DNA from: DMER64 sp041654355
GTDB taxonomy: Bacteria; Bacteroidota; Bacteroidia; Bacteroidales; UBA932
Direction: 5' to 3'
DNA: 64,000 nucleotides
NCBI GenBank assembly: GCA_041654355.1
Contig: JBAZDQ010000004.1
Coordinates: forward strand, 1 to 64,000
Below the pieces are notes generated by a model, which saw nothing but the letters and a program-made list of their open reading frames with translations, was not told the origin of the DNA and ran no database searches. Positions 33,885 to 42,029 of the stretch are shown one piece after another; position 1 is the stretch's first letter; each line of letters opens with the position of its first letter. Position numbers and translations under genes: made by a program.

Positions 33885-35220
33885 AACGTTTTCAATTGGA
33901 GGAATACATCCTAAGGACAGTAAATTCTCCAGGGATAAGTCCATTGAAGAATTTCCCTTCCCAAAAAGGGTTGTCATTTCAATGAATCAGCATTTGGGAA
34001 TGCCTGCCGTTCCGGTAGTGAAAAAGGGCGATGTGGTAAAAACAGGTCAATTGATCGCCGAACCTGCAGGATTCGTATCAGCTCCTGTTCATGCTTCCGT
34101 CAGCGGAACGGTTGCCGATGTCGCCCCATATCCTGATTTTTTAGGAAAAAAAGTGTTGTCTGTTGTTATTGACACCGACGGAGATGAATGGATGGAAACC
34201 ATTGACCGTTCTCCGGAGATTAAGCACGAGATCACAGCTACTCCCAAAGAGATTTTTAAAATTATTTCTGACTCGGGGATCGTAGGACTCGGGGGGGCGG
34301 CATTTCCCACCCATGTCAAGCTTACGCCCCTGGAAGGAATGAAACCTGAGTACCTGATCCTGAACGGTGCCGAATGTGAACCTTACCTGACATCGGATTA
34401 CCGTCTTATGATTGAGCATGCCCAGGAAATACTAATAGGAGGAGAAATGATGCGCCGCGTTTTGGGAGATGTGGCCGGGATCATTGGTATAGAAGAAAAC
34501 AAGCCCAAGGCTATAGAGTTGATGAAAAGGCTGACAGCCAATTATTTACAATGGAAAGTAGTGCCTTTGAAAAAGCGGTACCCGCAGGGCGGTGAAAAAC
34601 AATTGATAGATGCAGTCCTGGGACGCAAGGTGCCTTCCTTCTCTCTTCCCATATCAACAGGGGCAGTGGTGCAGAATGTGGGTACGGCTTATGCTGTTTA
34701 CGAGGCCGTTCAGAAACATAAACCCCTTATCACAAATGTTTTATCAGTGAGTTCTTCTGATACTTCCATTCAAAAGAATTACCGGTTCCGTATAGGAACG
34801 CCAATACGGGAATTTTTATCGGCGGCAGGGGCCATGGATAAAGAAGGAAATTTATCACGTTCTTTTTGCAAAGTGGTTAACGGAGGCCCGATGATGGGAA
34901 AACCTGTTTCCAATCTGGAAGGACCGGTAATGAAAAGCACATCCGGTTTTGTCCTTTTTACGGAAAAAGAAACAAAAAGACAGGAACCCGGGGAATGCAT
35001 CCGGTGTTCCAAATGTTTCCAGGCCTGTCCCATGAGGCTACAGCCCTATTTACTATACCAGCTGGCATTGGCCGGAAGAACCGAAGAATTGGATGAAAAC
35101 CGGGTTTTCGACTGTATTGAATGCGGGTGTTGCCTCTATTCCTGTCCGGCACATATTCCTTTGCTGGATCAGATCCGTTTGGCCAAAAACGTATCATTGA
35201 AAAATAAACGCAAGAAATAA
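33877..35220 (+). CDS. rnfC: Rnf complex subunit RnfC
   Basis: Peripheral subunit with the NADH/FMN site, coupling NAD reduction to ferredoxin oxidation. The 447-residue protein has a biotinyl/lipoyl-like N-terminal segment, the GLGGAAFPTHVKL motif (about 130-142), the LNGAECEPYLTSDYRLM stretch, a SLBB region, and two 4Fe-4S motifs near the C-terminus (CIRCSKCFQACP and CIECGCCLYSCP). It ends one base before rnfD. The order B-C-D-G-E-A is that of Bacteroidota and clostridia-like operons. Confidence 0.95.
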   Translation: MSKTFSIGGIHPKDSKFSRDKSIEEFPFPKRVVISMNQHLGMPAVPVVKKGDVVKTGQLIAEPAGFVSAPVHASVSGTVADVAPYPDFLGKKVLSVVIDTDGDEWMETIDRSPEIKHEITATPKEIFKIISDSGIVGLGGAAFPTHVKLTPLEGMKPEYLILNGAECEPYLTSDYRLMIEHAQEILIGGEMMRRVLGDVAGIIGIEENKPKAIELMKRLTANYLQWKVVPLKKRYPQGGEKQLIDAVLGRKVPSFSLPISTGAVVQNVGTAYAVYEAVQKHKPLITNVLSVSSSDTSIQKNYRFRIGTPIREFLSAAGAMDKEGNLSRSFCKVVNGGPMMGKPVSNLEGPVMKSTSGFVLFTEKETKRQEPGECIRCSKCFQACPMRLQPYLLYQLALAGRTEELDENRVFDCIECGCCLYSCPAHIPLLDQIRLAKNVSLKNKRKK

Positions 35221-35221
35221 T

Positions 35222-36265
35222 ATGGACAAACTACTTATTTCACCGGCTCCACACCTGCACAGTAAAGACAGTACCCGAAGGATAATGCGTGATGTGATTA
35301 TTGCGCTGATGCCTTCTGTTCTGGTGAGCGTTTATTTTGCAGGCCTAAGTGCATTGCTGGTTCTGGTTGTGTCGGTTGCGGGTTGTGTTTTGCTTGAACA
35401 TCTCATAGCCCGGTACCTTATGAAAAAGAAAACAACGATTAGCGATTTGTCTGCCGTTGTAACCGGGATACTGCTGGCCCTGAATTTGCCTGTATCCTCT
35501 CCCTGGTGGATGGTACTGATAGGATGTATAGTAGCTATCGGCATTGCAAAAATGACCTTTGGGGGTCTGGGTCACAATTTATTCAATCCGGCCCTGGTAG
35601 CCCGGGTTTTCCTTCTGATCTCTTTCCCGGTCCAGATGACCAACTGGACGGTTTCAAACAGTATTTTCAGGCCCGATACATGGGAACTTCCCAAAGGCCT
35701 TTTAGGCGCTCAGGGTCAATTACTGGATGCCTCTTCGGGTGCCACTCCACTGGGTATTATCAAGGAAGGGCTGGCCAACGGGATGACCATGGAAACACTT
35801 AGCCAACAACATGATTTCTCTTATTGGCATATGTTGTTCGGTCATATTGACGGCTCCATGGGAGAAGCCTCGGTTCTGGCCATTCTTGCCGGATTGTTCT
35901 ACCTTCTGATAAGAAAAGTCATACGTCCGGTTATTCCTTTATCTATAGTAATCACCGTTGCTTTGTTCTCGGGTATTTTGTGGCTGACGGATCCTTCCCA
36001 ATATGCAGATCCTATCTTCCACTTGCTTACAGGGGGTTTGTTGCTGGGAGCTGTTTTTATGGCTACCGATTATACCACTTCGCCCATGTCTCCGCTGGGA
36101 ATGATCATTTTTGGTGTTGGTATTGGGGCAGTTACCATGGTGATCAGGATCTGGGGTGCTTATCCGGAAGGGGTCTCGTTTGCCATTTTGTTTATGAACG
36201 CTCTGGTCCCACTGCTAAATAAGATCAAACCGTTCCCTTATCAAAAGGAGGTGAGTCGTGGCTAG
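35222..36265 (+). CDS. rnfD: Rnf complex subunit RnfD
   Basis: Integral membrane flavoprotein of Rnf, homologous to NqrB. The 347-residue protein has about nine transmembrane segments. The flavin-attachment motif SSGATPLG is at 171-178; T175 should carry covalent FMN added by ApbE. The GGLGHNLFNPALVARVFL stretch is typical. No ApbE flavin transferase is in the window. The gene overlaps rnfG by 8 bases. Confidence 0.94.
   Translation: MDKLLISPAPHLHSKDSTRRIMRDVIIALMPSVLVSVYFAGLSALLVLVVSVAGCVLLEHLIARYLMKKKTTISDLSAVVTGILLALNLPVSSPWWMVLIGCIVAIGIAKMTFGGLGHNLFNPALVARVFLLISFPVQMTNWTVSNSIFRPDTWELPKGLLGAQGQLLDASSGATPLGIIKEGLANGMTMETLSQQHDFSYWHMLFGHIDGSMGEASVLAILAGLFYLLIRKVIRPVIPLSIVITVALFSGILWLTDPSQYADPIFHLLTGGLLLGAVFMATDYTTSPMSPLGMIIFGVGIGAVTMVIRIWGAYPEGVSFAILFMNALVPLLNKIKPFPYQKEVSRG
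36245..36254 (+). promoter_or_regulatory. Strong Shine-Dalgarno sequence of rnfG
   Basis: AAGGAGGTGA lies 3 bases before the GTG start of rnfG, inside the end of rnfD. It is complementary to the usual 16S rRNA 3' end over ten bases. Most genes in this window have no such site. Confidence 0.7.
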
Positions 36266-36845
36266 AGAATCAAATTTCAGAAACATGTTTCTTTGCCTGC
36301 TGATTATTTGTCTTGGCGGATCGGCTTTACTGGGAGGCGTTTACCTTATGACATACCAACCCATAGCAGATGCGCAGGCCACAAAAGTGAACCAGGCACT
36401 GGCCGGGGTATTGCCGGAATTTGACAATATCCCCGCTGAAGAAGCTTACCAGATTCAGATGGACGGCAGGGCAGTAACCATTTATCCGGCAACAAAAGCC
36501 GGGGTGTTTGCCGGGGTGGCAGTAGAAGCTGTTACCACAAAAGGTTTTGGAGGACCCATAACCTTGATGGTAGGCTTTAAGGCCGATGGCACTATTTACA
36601 ACACTGCCGTTATTTCGCACTCGGAAACACCGGGTCTGGGAGATAAGATGGACCCGAAAAAAAGTGATTTCAGTCAGCAATTCAAAGGTAAAAATCCCAA
36701 GACCTTTAAACTGGCTGTAAAAAAAGACGGAGGACAGGTGGACGCCATTACGGCAGCTACTATCAGTTCCCGGGCTTTTTGTGATGCGTTGGACCTGGCA
36801 TACAGAGCATTCACACAGGCTGCCCAAAAAGGAGGTGATCAATGA
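36258..36845 (+). CDS. rnfG: Rnf complex subunit RnfG
   Basis: Periplasm-facing flavoprotein of Rnf with one N-terminal membrane helix (10-33). The protein has 195 residues. The GTG start is supported by the strong Shine-Dalgarno sequence and by the RESNFRNM start before the helix. The covalent FMN motif is present as TAAT (165-168, DAITAATISS) instead of the more usual SGAT; T168 is the expected attachment site. SETPGLGDKM (122-131) is conserved. It overlaps rnfE by four bases. Confidence 0.94.
   Translation: MARESNFRNMFLCLLIICLGGSALLGGVYLMTYQPIADAQATKVNQALAGVLPEFDNIPAEEAYQIQMDGRAVTIYPATKAGVFAGVAVEAVTTKGFGGPITLMVGFKADGTIYNTAVISHSETPGLGDKMDPKKSDFSQQFKGKNPKTFKLAVKKDGGQVDAITAATISSRAFCDALDLAYRAFTQAAQKGGDQ
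36829..36840 (+). promoter_or_regulatory. Full-length Shine-Dalgarno sequence of rnfE
   Basis: AAGGAGGTGATC, just before the ATG at 36842, pairs over twelve bases with the usual bacterial 16S 3' end. It encodes the last RnfG residues (KGGDQ) at the same time. It is the strongest such site in the window. Confidence 0.7.
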
Positions 36846-37423
36846 ATAAATTAAGTATTATAACCAAAGGCATCATAAAAGAGAACCCCATTTTTGTGTT
36901 AGTACTGGGTATGTGTCCCACCCTGGGCACCACAACATCTGCTTTTAATGGTTTGGGAATGGGACTGGCAACGACTTTTGTACTCATGTTGTCAAACCTG
37001 GTTATATCCCTTATCGCGGGATTGATCCCGGCTAAGGTCAGGATTCCTTCTTTCATAGTTGTCATAGCTGTTTTTGTTACGGTGGTGCAATTGATCATGC
37101 AGGCTTACGTGCCTGCCCTGTACGAAACGCTGGGGTTGTTTATTCCGCTCATTGTTGTCAACTGTATTGTATTGGGTCGTGCCGAGGCCTTTGCCAGCAA
37201 AAACAGACCGCTGGACTCTTTCCTGGACGGAGTGGGGGCCGGCATTGGTTTTACACTGGGATTAACAGTCTTGGGAGCCGTACGTGAGTTGTTGGGCTCG
37301 GGTGCTTTCTTCGGCTGGAAGATCCTGCCCGGAGATGCCATGCTGGTCTTCATCCTGGCACCCGGTGCCTTTATAGCGTTGGGTTATCTGATGGTCCTGT
37401 TCAACAAGATAAAAAAGGCATAG
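36842..37423 (+). CDS. rnfE: Rnf complex subunit RnfE
   Basis: Integral membrane subunit of Rnf, homologous to NqrD. The 193-residue protein has six predicted helices. Motifs: NPIFVLVLGMCPTLGTTTSA near the N-terminus and IPLIVVNCIVLGRAEAFASKN in the middle; the Cys residues in the two inverted halves may help bind the 2Fe-2S cluster shared with RnfA. It lies three bases before rnfA. Confidence 0.95.
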   Translation: MNKLSIITKGIIKENPIFVLVLGMCPTLGTTTSAFNGLGMGLATTFVLMLSNLVISLIAGLIPAKVRIPSFIVVIAVFVTVVQLIMQAYVPALYETLGLFIPLIVVNCIVLGRAEAFASKNRPLDSFLDGVGAGIGFTLGLTVLGAVRELLGSGAFFGWKILPGDAMLVFILAPGAFIALGYLMVLFNKIKKA

Positions 37424-37426
37424 GTT

Positions 37427-38026
37427 ATGGAATATATTCTGATCATTATATCGGCAGTATTTGTCAACAATATTGTATTGAACCAGTTTCTGGGCGTATG
37501 TCCGTTCCTGGGTGTATCCAATAAAATATCCACTGCCGCAGGTATGAGTGCCGCCGTGGTTTTTGTAATGACACTGGCTACTCTTATCACCTATCTGATA
37601 CAAAATTATGTTCTGAATCCGCTGAATATCGGCTTCATGCAAACGGTCACTTTCATTTTGGTGATCGCTTCGCTTGTCCAGATGGTAGAGATCATACTGA
37701 AAAAAATATCGCCTGCCCTATACCAGGCTTTGGGAATATTTCTTCCTTTGATCACTACCAACTGTGCCGTCCTGGGTGTTGCCATTATTGTGGTAACCAA
37801 AGAATTTACTTTTTCCGGAACTGCAGCCATGCTGAATTTGCCCCAGGCTATTGTTTATGCTGCTTCCATGGCTTTGGGCTTTGGCCTGGCCCTGATCATT
37901 TTTGCCGGGTTGCGTGAACACATGGATCTGGTGGGTGTCCCCAAACCGTTCAGGGGCGTTCCTATAGCATTGATAACAGCCGGGATACTGGCATTGGCTT
38001 TTATGGGTTTTTCGGGAATTGTCTGA
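37427..38026 (+). CDS. rnfA: Rnf complex subunit RnfA
   Basis: Integral membrane subunit homologous to NqrE and an inverted-topology partner of RnfE. The 199-residue protein has six helices and the conserved NNIVLNQFLGVCPFLGVS (14-31) and LPLITTNCAVLGVAII stretches. Its last coding bases end 18 bases before the small TPR gene. All six Rnf subunits are present and none is truncated. Confidence 0.95.
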   Translation: MEYILIIISAVFVNNIVLNQFLGVCPFLGVSNKISTAAGMSAAVVFVMTLATLITYLIQNYVLNPLNIGFMQTVTFILVIASLVQMVEIILKKISPALYQALGIFLPLITTNCAVLGVAIIVVTKEFTFSGTAAMLNLPQAIVYAASMALGFGLALIIFAGLREHMDLVGVPKPFRGVPIALITAGILALAFMGFSGIV

Positions 38027-38044
38027 CCTCAAAACCATGTATTT

Positions 38045-38275
38045 ATGGAAACTATTGAACAACTGGAAAAATTTGTAAAGACCGCAGAAGGATCCCGTGA
38101 CCAGACAGCGTGGTATAAATTGGGGGATCTGTACCGTAAACATGAAAGGTGGGGAGATGCCCTGAATGCTTATGCCAAATGTATGGAGCTGGGGGCCTGC
38201 AATGCAGCAAGGGAAGCTTCGGATGCCATCCACCGTATTCTGAATTTCAGGAATACGGATAGTATGAATCCCTGA
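38045..38275 (+). CDS. Small TPR-like protein at the end of the rnf operon
   Basis: A 76-residue protein without signal peptide. Residues about 22-50 (AWYKLGDLYRKHERWGDALNAYAKCMELG) form one good tetratricopeptide repeat, and the rest (NAAREASDAIHRILNF) could be the next helix. It follows rnfA by 18 bases on the same strand and ends six bases before the convergent carboxypeptidase gene. I do not know a named family for it. Position suggests an Rnf-associated assembly or adaptor protein; this is inference. Confidence 0.75.
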   Translation: METIEQLEKFVKTAEGSRDQTAWYKLGDLYRKHERWGDALNAYAKCMELGACNAAREASDAIHRILNFRNTDSMNP

Positions 38276-38281
38276 TCCTTT

Positions 38282-39151
38282 TTAATTCAGAAGAGCAGTA
38301 AGTCCGTAATCCATTAACCGGGCAGCATCTTTATACCGTAAGTGTGATGACGGAGCTTTCATGACTACTGCGATGACTCTTTTATCTGCCAGTTTTGCGG
38401 TAGCCGTTATACAGAGACCCGCCGCAGAAGTATAACCTGTTTTAAAACCATCACATCCGTTGTAGGCGTAAGAACGTCCCGGTAATAATCCGTTTGTAGC
38501 CCAATAGGTAGTGCCCCTGAAAATCATGCTGGTCAAAGACGTGAAATTTAAAATATCAGGAAATCTGATGATGAATTCACGTGTGAGAAGGGCCATGGAT
38601 CGGGGAGATATTCCGTTTCCGGAAGACAACCCGGAAGCATCCGTATAATGGGCGTTCAGGCCCAGCGAATCTGCATAACGGTTCATGATGACCGCAAAAT
38701 CCTGTTCCGTTCCGCCGGACAGGTATTCTCCCAGTGCAACGGCACAGGCATTGGCAGAAACCACGCATAAGGCTTGAATCATTTCATCCACCGAATAGGT
38801 AAGGGTCTCATTCAATGGCACGTTGGATTCTCCGGGATTGACCGATCGGGAAGCGGCATAAGTACTGACCGGGATCTGGGATTGCAACGACAGGTAGCCT
38901 TTCTCTATATGATCAAAAACGATGTACATGGTCATAACCTTTGTCATACTTGCCGGTACAAGCAGGAAGTCAGGGCCTTCCGAATACAATTCGGTCCCTG
39001 TGGCAGCGTCAATGACTATAGCCCCCTGACAACTAAGGCTTAAGGAAATTCCCGGTTCCCCGCCCGGACCGGGTTCGGGAGTGATCTGTTTCCCGCACGA
39101 TGCAAGAACCAGCAAAAGCATCCACAAACCCTTCAGAGGTACATTTTTCAT
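38282..39151 (-). CDS. D-alanyl-D-alanine carboxypeptidase, PBP5-like lipoprotein
   Basis: Trims the terminal D-Ala of peptidoglycan stem peptides. The 289-residue protein has a lipobox (VLASC, Cys19) instead of the C-terminal amphipathic anchor of PBP5, and the C-terminal beta domain of PBP5 is missing. Active-site motifs: S68-M-T-K71, S132-A-N134 and K237-T-G239. It is divergent from the GH2 gene with overlapping promoters, and tail to tail with the rnf run. Confidence 0.92.
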   Translation of the reverse strand: MKNVPLKGLWMLLLVLASCGKQITPEPGPGGEPGISLSLSCQGAIVIDAATGTELYSEGPDFLLVPASMTKVMTMYIVFDHIEKGYLSLQSQIPVSTYAASRSVNPGESNVPLNETLTYSVDEMIQALCVVSANACAVALGEYLSGGTEQDFAVIMNRYADSLGLNAHYTDASGLSSGNGISPRSMALLTREFIIRFPDILNFTSLTSMIFRGTTYWATNGLLPGRSYAYNGCDGFKTGYTSAAGLCITATAKLADKRVIAVVMKAPSSHLRYKDAARLMDYGLTALLN

Positions 39152-39156
39152 GGTTC

Positions 39157-39164
39157 CAAAGATA
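39157..39164 (-). promoter_or_regulatory. Carboxypeptidase promoter, -7 box TATCTTTG
   Basis: Exact TAnnTTTG match on the minus strand, five bases before the ATG, so a leader of about two bases is expected. 13 bases separate it from the GH2 box on the other strand. Confidence 0.72.
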
Positions 39165-39177
39165 TGAAATATAGCGT

Positions 39178-39185
39178 TATCTTTG
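39178..39185 (+). promoter_or_regulatory. GH2 glycosidase promoter, -7 box TATCTTTG
   Basis: Exact TAnnTTTG match, four bases before the ATG at 39190, predicting an essentially leaderless mRNA. Its -33 region would lie in the carboxypeptidase -7 box. Confidence 0.72.
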
Positions 39186-39189
39186 CTTT

Positions 39190-41511
39190 ATGAAAAGAAT
39201 TGCCTGGATGCTTTTATTGGGGATCATTTCATGTAGTGATCCTGTGAATTACGCCATAGAGGATATTAACACCGGATGGGAATTTTGGACAGAACAGACT
39301 CCCGGAGATGTACAGGAAGTTTTTTTACCGCATACTCCCCGTCTTGAACCTTACCTGGTCAACAACCAGTGGCAGGGAATATGCTGGTACAAAAGAAACT
39401 TTAGAATCCCCAAAGGAAAACACGTCCTGGTTCGTTTTGAGGGAGCCATGAACGTTGCCGAGGCGTGGGTCAACGGGCATTATGCGGGTAAACATATGGG
39501 AGGCTTTCTTCCTTTTGTCATTGATGTGACAGCAGTTCTGAAAAAAAACGGAGACCGCTCTTCCCTTGCTGAACTGAAAATACGGCTTGATAACCATGAT
39601 AATCCGGTTACCGGACCCAAACCGCTGGAACTGCTGGATTTCAACATGTACGGAGGACTCTACAGGGAGGCCCGTATGGTAATCAAATCATCTTTATACA
39701 TCACTGATCCTATTCTGGAGAATACGCCTGCCGGAGGGGGTGTCCTGGTTACTTATCCCGCCTTTTCTCATGAAGAAGTTCTTACGAATGTGCTAACACA
39801 CATCCGTTATGCCCCTTTGAATGAAAAAGAACCGGAGCGGCAGGTTTTTACCGTGCAACAGACCCTCTTGGCCGGAGACAGTGTTTGTGCGGTGTCCCGG
39901 AAAAACTATGCGCTGGATAAAAACAGTTCCTTTACTGCGGCAGATTCCCTTATTATTGAAAGCCCGGTACTCTGGAGTCCGGACCATCCTTTTTGTTACG
40001 ATCTGGTAACAGAAGTCCTCATAAAAGACACGAAAGGAAAACAAGCAGTAATTGACAGTCGTAAGACCACAGTCGGTTTACGACAGGTTGAATTTGAAGG
40101 GAAAAGCCTTTATGTAAACGGCAAAAAAATATTTTTAACAGGTGTGAACCGCCACCAGGAATATCCTTATGTGGGATATGCTGTTCCGGGAAACGCACAA
40201 TGGCGGGATGCCGTTAAGATCAAAGAAGCCGGTTTTGATCTGGTTCGGTTGTCTCACTATCCCCACTCACCGGAATTCATGGAAGCTTGTAACCGTTTGG
40301 GTTTATTTGTACTGGATGCGGTACCGGGCTGGCAGTATTTTTCGGAAGACTCTTTGTTCCAGGAACAGGTGATACAGACAGCCCGGGATATGATACGCCG
40401 GGATCGCAATCATCCCTGTGTGCTGGCCTGGGAAATATCCCTGAATGAGTCTTGGATGAGTGAAGATTTTATTGACAGGATCATTCAGGCTTCCCGCAGC
40501 GAAATGCCTGTTCCTGTCTATACCGCCGGCTGGCAGGAATACGGTTACGACATACTCTTGCAGGCCAGGCAGCATCGTTTAAGTCATTCCCTTGCCCATA
40601 CGCCCAAACCTTATATAGTTTCTGAATACGGAGATTGGGAATATTACGCCATGAACGCCGGTTTGTCCCAGGAGAACTGGGAAAATCTGATGCCTCAGGA
40701 ACGATCCAGCCGCCAGTTAAGGGAATACGGCCAAAAACGTTTGCTTCAGCAGGCTACCAATATACAGGAAGCTCATAATAGCAATTATGCGGTCAATGCC
40801 TGCGGGGATAATTATTGGGTAATGTTTGATTACAACAGGGGCTATGCCGAGGATTTGGAAGCCTCTGGTATCATGTCTGCTGAAAGGTTGCCGAAATTTT
40901 CATATTATTTTTTCCGATCGCAACGATCTCCGGTACAAGATCCCATGGTATATATAGCCGATTATTGGGAAGAAAAAGAGACTCCTGACCGGGAAGTACG
41001 TGTTTTCAGCAACGCCGGTTATGTGGAATTGTGGCTGAACGGAGAGTTGTTGGAAAGAAGAAGCCCCGATGAAAACGCATTATCCAATAACCTGCCTCAC
41101 CCACCGTTTACTTTTAAAATTCCCCGATACCGCACAGGATGGCTAAAAGCCTTAGCCTATTGCGGGGACCGGGTATGCGCCACTGACAGCGTGCATACCC
41201 CGGGTGAACCCGTTAATGTTGAATGGTGGACGGACACAGGTCACGTGGCTCCTGCACCCAATGATCTGCTATTTGTTTATGCTCAGGCCGTTGATAAGAT
41301 GGGGAACTCCGTTCCTTCGGCCAAAGGCAACGTTATGTTTACTGTGGAAGGAAAAGGTATGTTATTAATAGGGGAAGGCCCCGAAGGAATCCCGATGGAA
41401 TCCGGCCGTATAAGTGCTCCGTTGCGTGCCGGAACGGCATTTGTTTTATTGCGCATCTTACCCGGATGGAAAGGAAATAATCCGCAAATTTCCGTAACTT
41501 TGGAATTATGA
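39190..41511 (+). CDS. Glycoside hydrolase family 2 lipoprotein, beta-galactosidase-like
   Basis: The 773-residue enzyme has a lipoprotein signal (GIISC, Cys15), a sugar-binding N-terminal domain, the immunoglobulin-like domain (LWSPDHPFCYDL at 261-272), and a TIM barrel from about 300 with GVNRHQEYPYVG, acid/base E420 (SLNES) and nucleophile E479 (VSEYG). C-terminal domains resembling DUF4982/GH2 C-terminal modules follow. It probably acts in the periplasm or on the cell surface; the linkage cleaved is unknown. No SusC/D pair is adjacent. It overlaps the next gene by four bases. Confidence 0.9.
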   Translation: MKRIAWMLLLGIISCSDPVNYAIEDINTGWEFWTEQTPGDVQEVFLPHTPRLEPYLVNNQWQGICWYKRNFRIPKGKHVLVRFEGAMNVAEAWVNGHYAGKHMGGFLPFVIDVTAVLKKNGDRSSLAELKIRLDNHDNPVTGPKPLELLDFNMYGGLYREARMVIKSSLYITDPILENTPAGGGVLVTYPAFSHEEVLTNVLTHIRYAPLNEKEPERQVFTVQQTLLAGDSVCAVSRKNYALDKNSSFTAADSLIIESPVLWSPDHPFCYDLVTEVLIKDTKGKQAVIDSRKTTVGLRQVEFEGKSLYVNGKKIFLTGVNRHQEYPYVGYAVPGNAQWRDAVKIKEAGFDLVRLSHYPHSPEFMEACNRLGLFVLDAVPGWQYFSEDSLFQEQVIQTARDMIRRDRNHPCVLAWEISLNESWMSEDFIDRIIQASRSEMPVPVYTAGWQEYGYDILLQARQHRLSHSLAHTPKPYIVSEYGDWEYYAMNAGLSQENWENLMPQERSSRQLREYGQKRLLQQATNIQEAHNSNYAVNACGDNYWVMFDYNRGYAEDLEASGIMSAERLPKFSYYFFRSQRSPVQDPMVYIADYWEEKETPDREVRVFSNAGYVELWLNGELLERRSPDENALSNNLPHPPFTFKIPRYRTGWLKALAYCGDRVCATDSVHTPGEPVNVEWWTDTGHVAPAPNDLLFVYAQAVDKMGNSVPSAKGNVMFTVEGKGMLLIGEGPEGIPMESGRISAPLRAGTAFVLLRILPGWKGNNPQISVTLEL

Positions 41512-42029
41512 AAATGAATATCAGAATATTATTCCTGGTTTTGGCAACCGGCTTTATGACTGCTTCATGCCAGGATTTGGGTCACACGTATACGTATTAT
41601 TTCGGATCCCGTACCGAGATCACCTTCAGTGAAGTTACCGCTTCTACGACACCCGGTTTGCGGGAACTTGCCACCATGCTTTCCGAAAAAAGCAATGACA
41701 TCCAGAAAGATTTTCAATTTGACTGGATGGTAAACGGAGCAGGAAGCACGAAGGAAGAAGCCCTGGACAATGCCGTAAATGAGGCTATAGCGGGATTTAC
41801 AGTCAGTGTGGTTAATTCTTTTACATTGGAAATGAGTGCTTTCCGCACCGAGTTTAATGTAAAAAAACAGGAATTATCCGGACTCCTTTCCCAGGAAACA
41901 GGATCGGTAAATTTCACGGTTCACCTGTATTTAACGGCAGACAGTGATGTTACTGCAGTCTATGAAATACCCCTGGCCGTTTCAGAATCCTTTACGTTTG
42001 AGTGTCGCGGAAAGAATGATACGTATTAA
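41508..42029 (+). CDS. Small lipoprotein of unknown function
   Basis: The 173-residue protein has a signal peptide with lipobox TASC (Cys21). After it is YTYYFGSRTEITF, a helical part containing AGSTKEEALDNAVNEAIAGF, and a beta-rich C-terminus (VNFTVHLYLTADSDVTAVYEIPLAV). No family recognised. The ATGA overlap with the GH2 gene indicates co-translation, so it may be a partner of that enzyme. Its stop overlaps the stop of the convergent cyclophilin gene. The start could also be M3 at 41514. Confidence 0.75.
   Translation: MKMNIRILFLVLATGFMTASCQDLGHTYTYYFGSRTEITFSEVTASTTPGLRELATMLSEKSNDIQKDFQFDWMVNGAGSTKEEALDNAVNEAIAGFTVSVVNSFTLEMSAFRTEFNVKKQELSGLLSQETGSVNFTVHLYLTADSDVTAVYEIPLAVSESFTFECRGKNDTY

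Noticed and set aside
33039..38026. Na+-translocating NADH:quinone reductase (Nqr) instead of Rnf
   Set aside because: The B-C-D-G-E-A order, multi-cluster RnfB and RnfC with two C-terminal 4Fe-4S motifs identify Rnf; NqrF-type reductase is absent.
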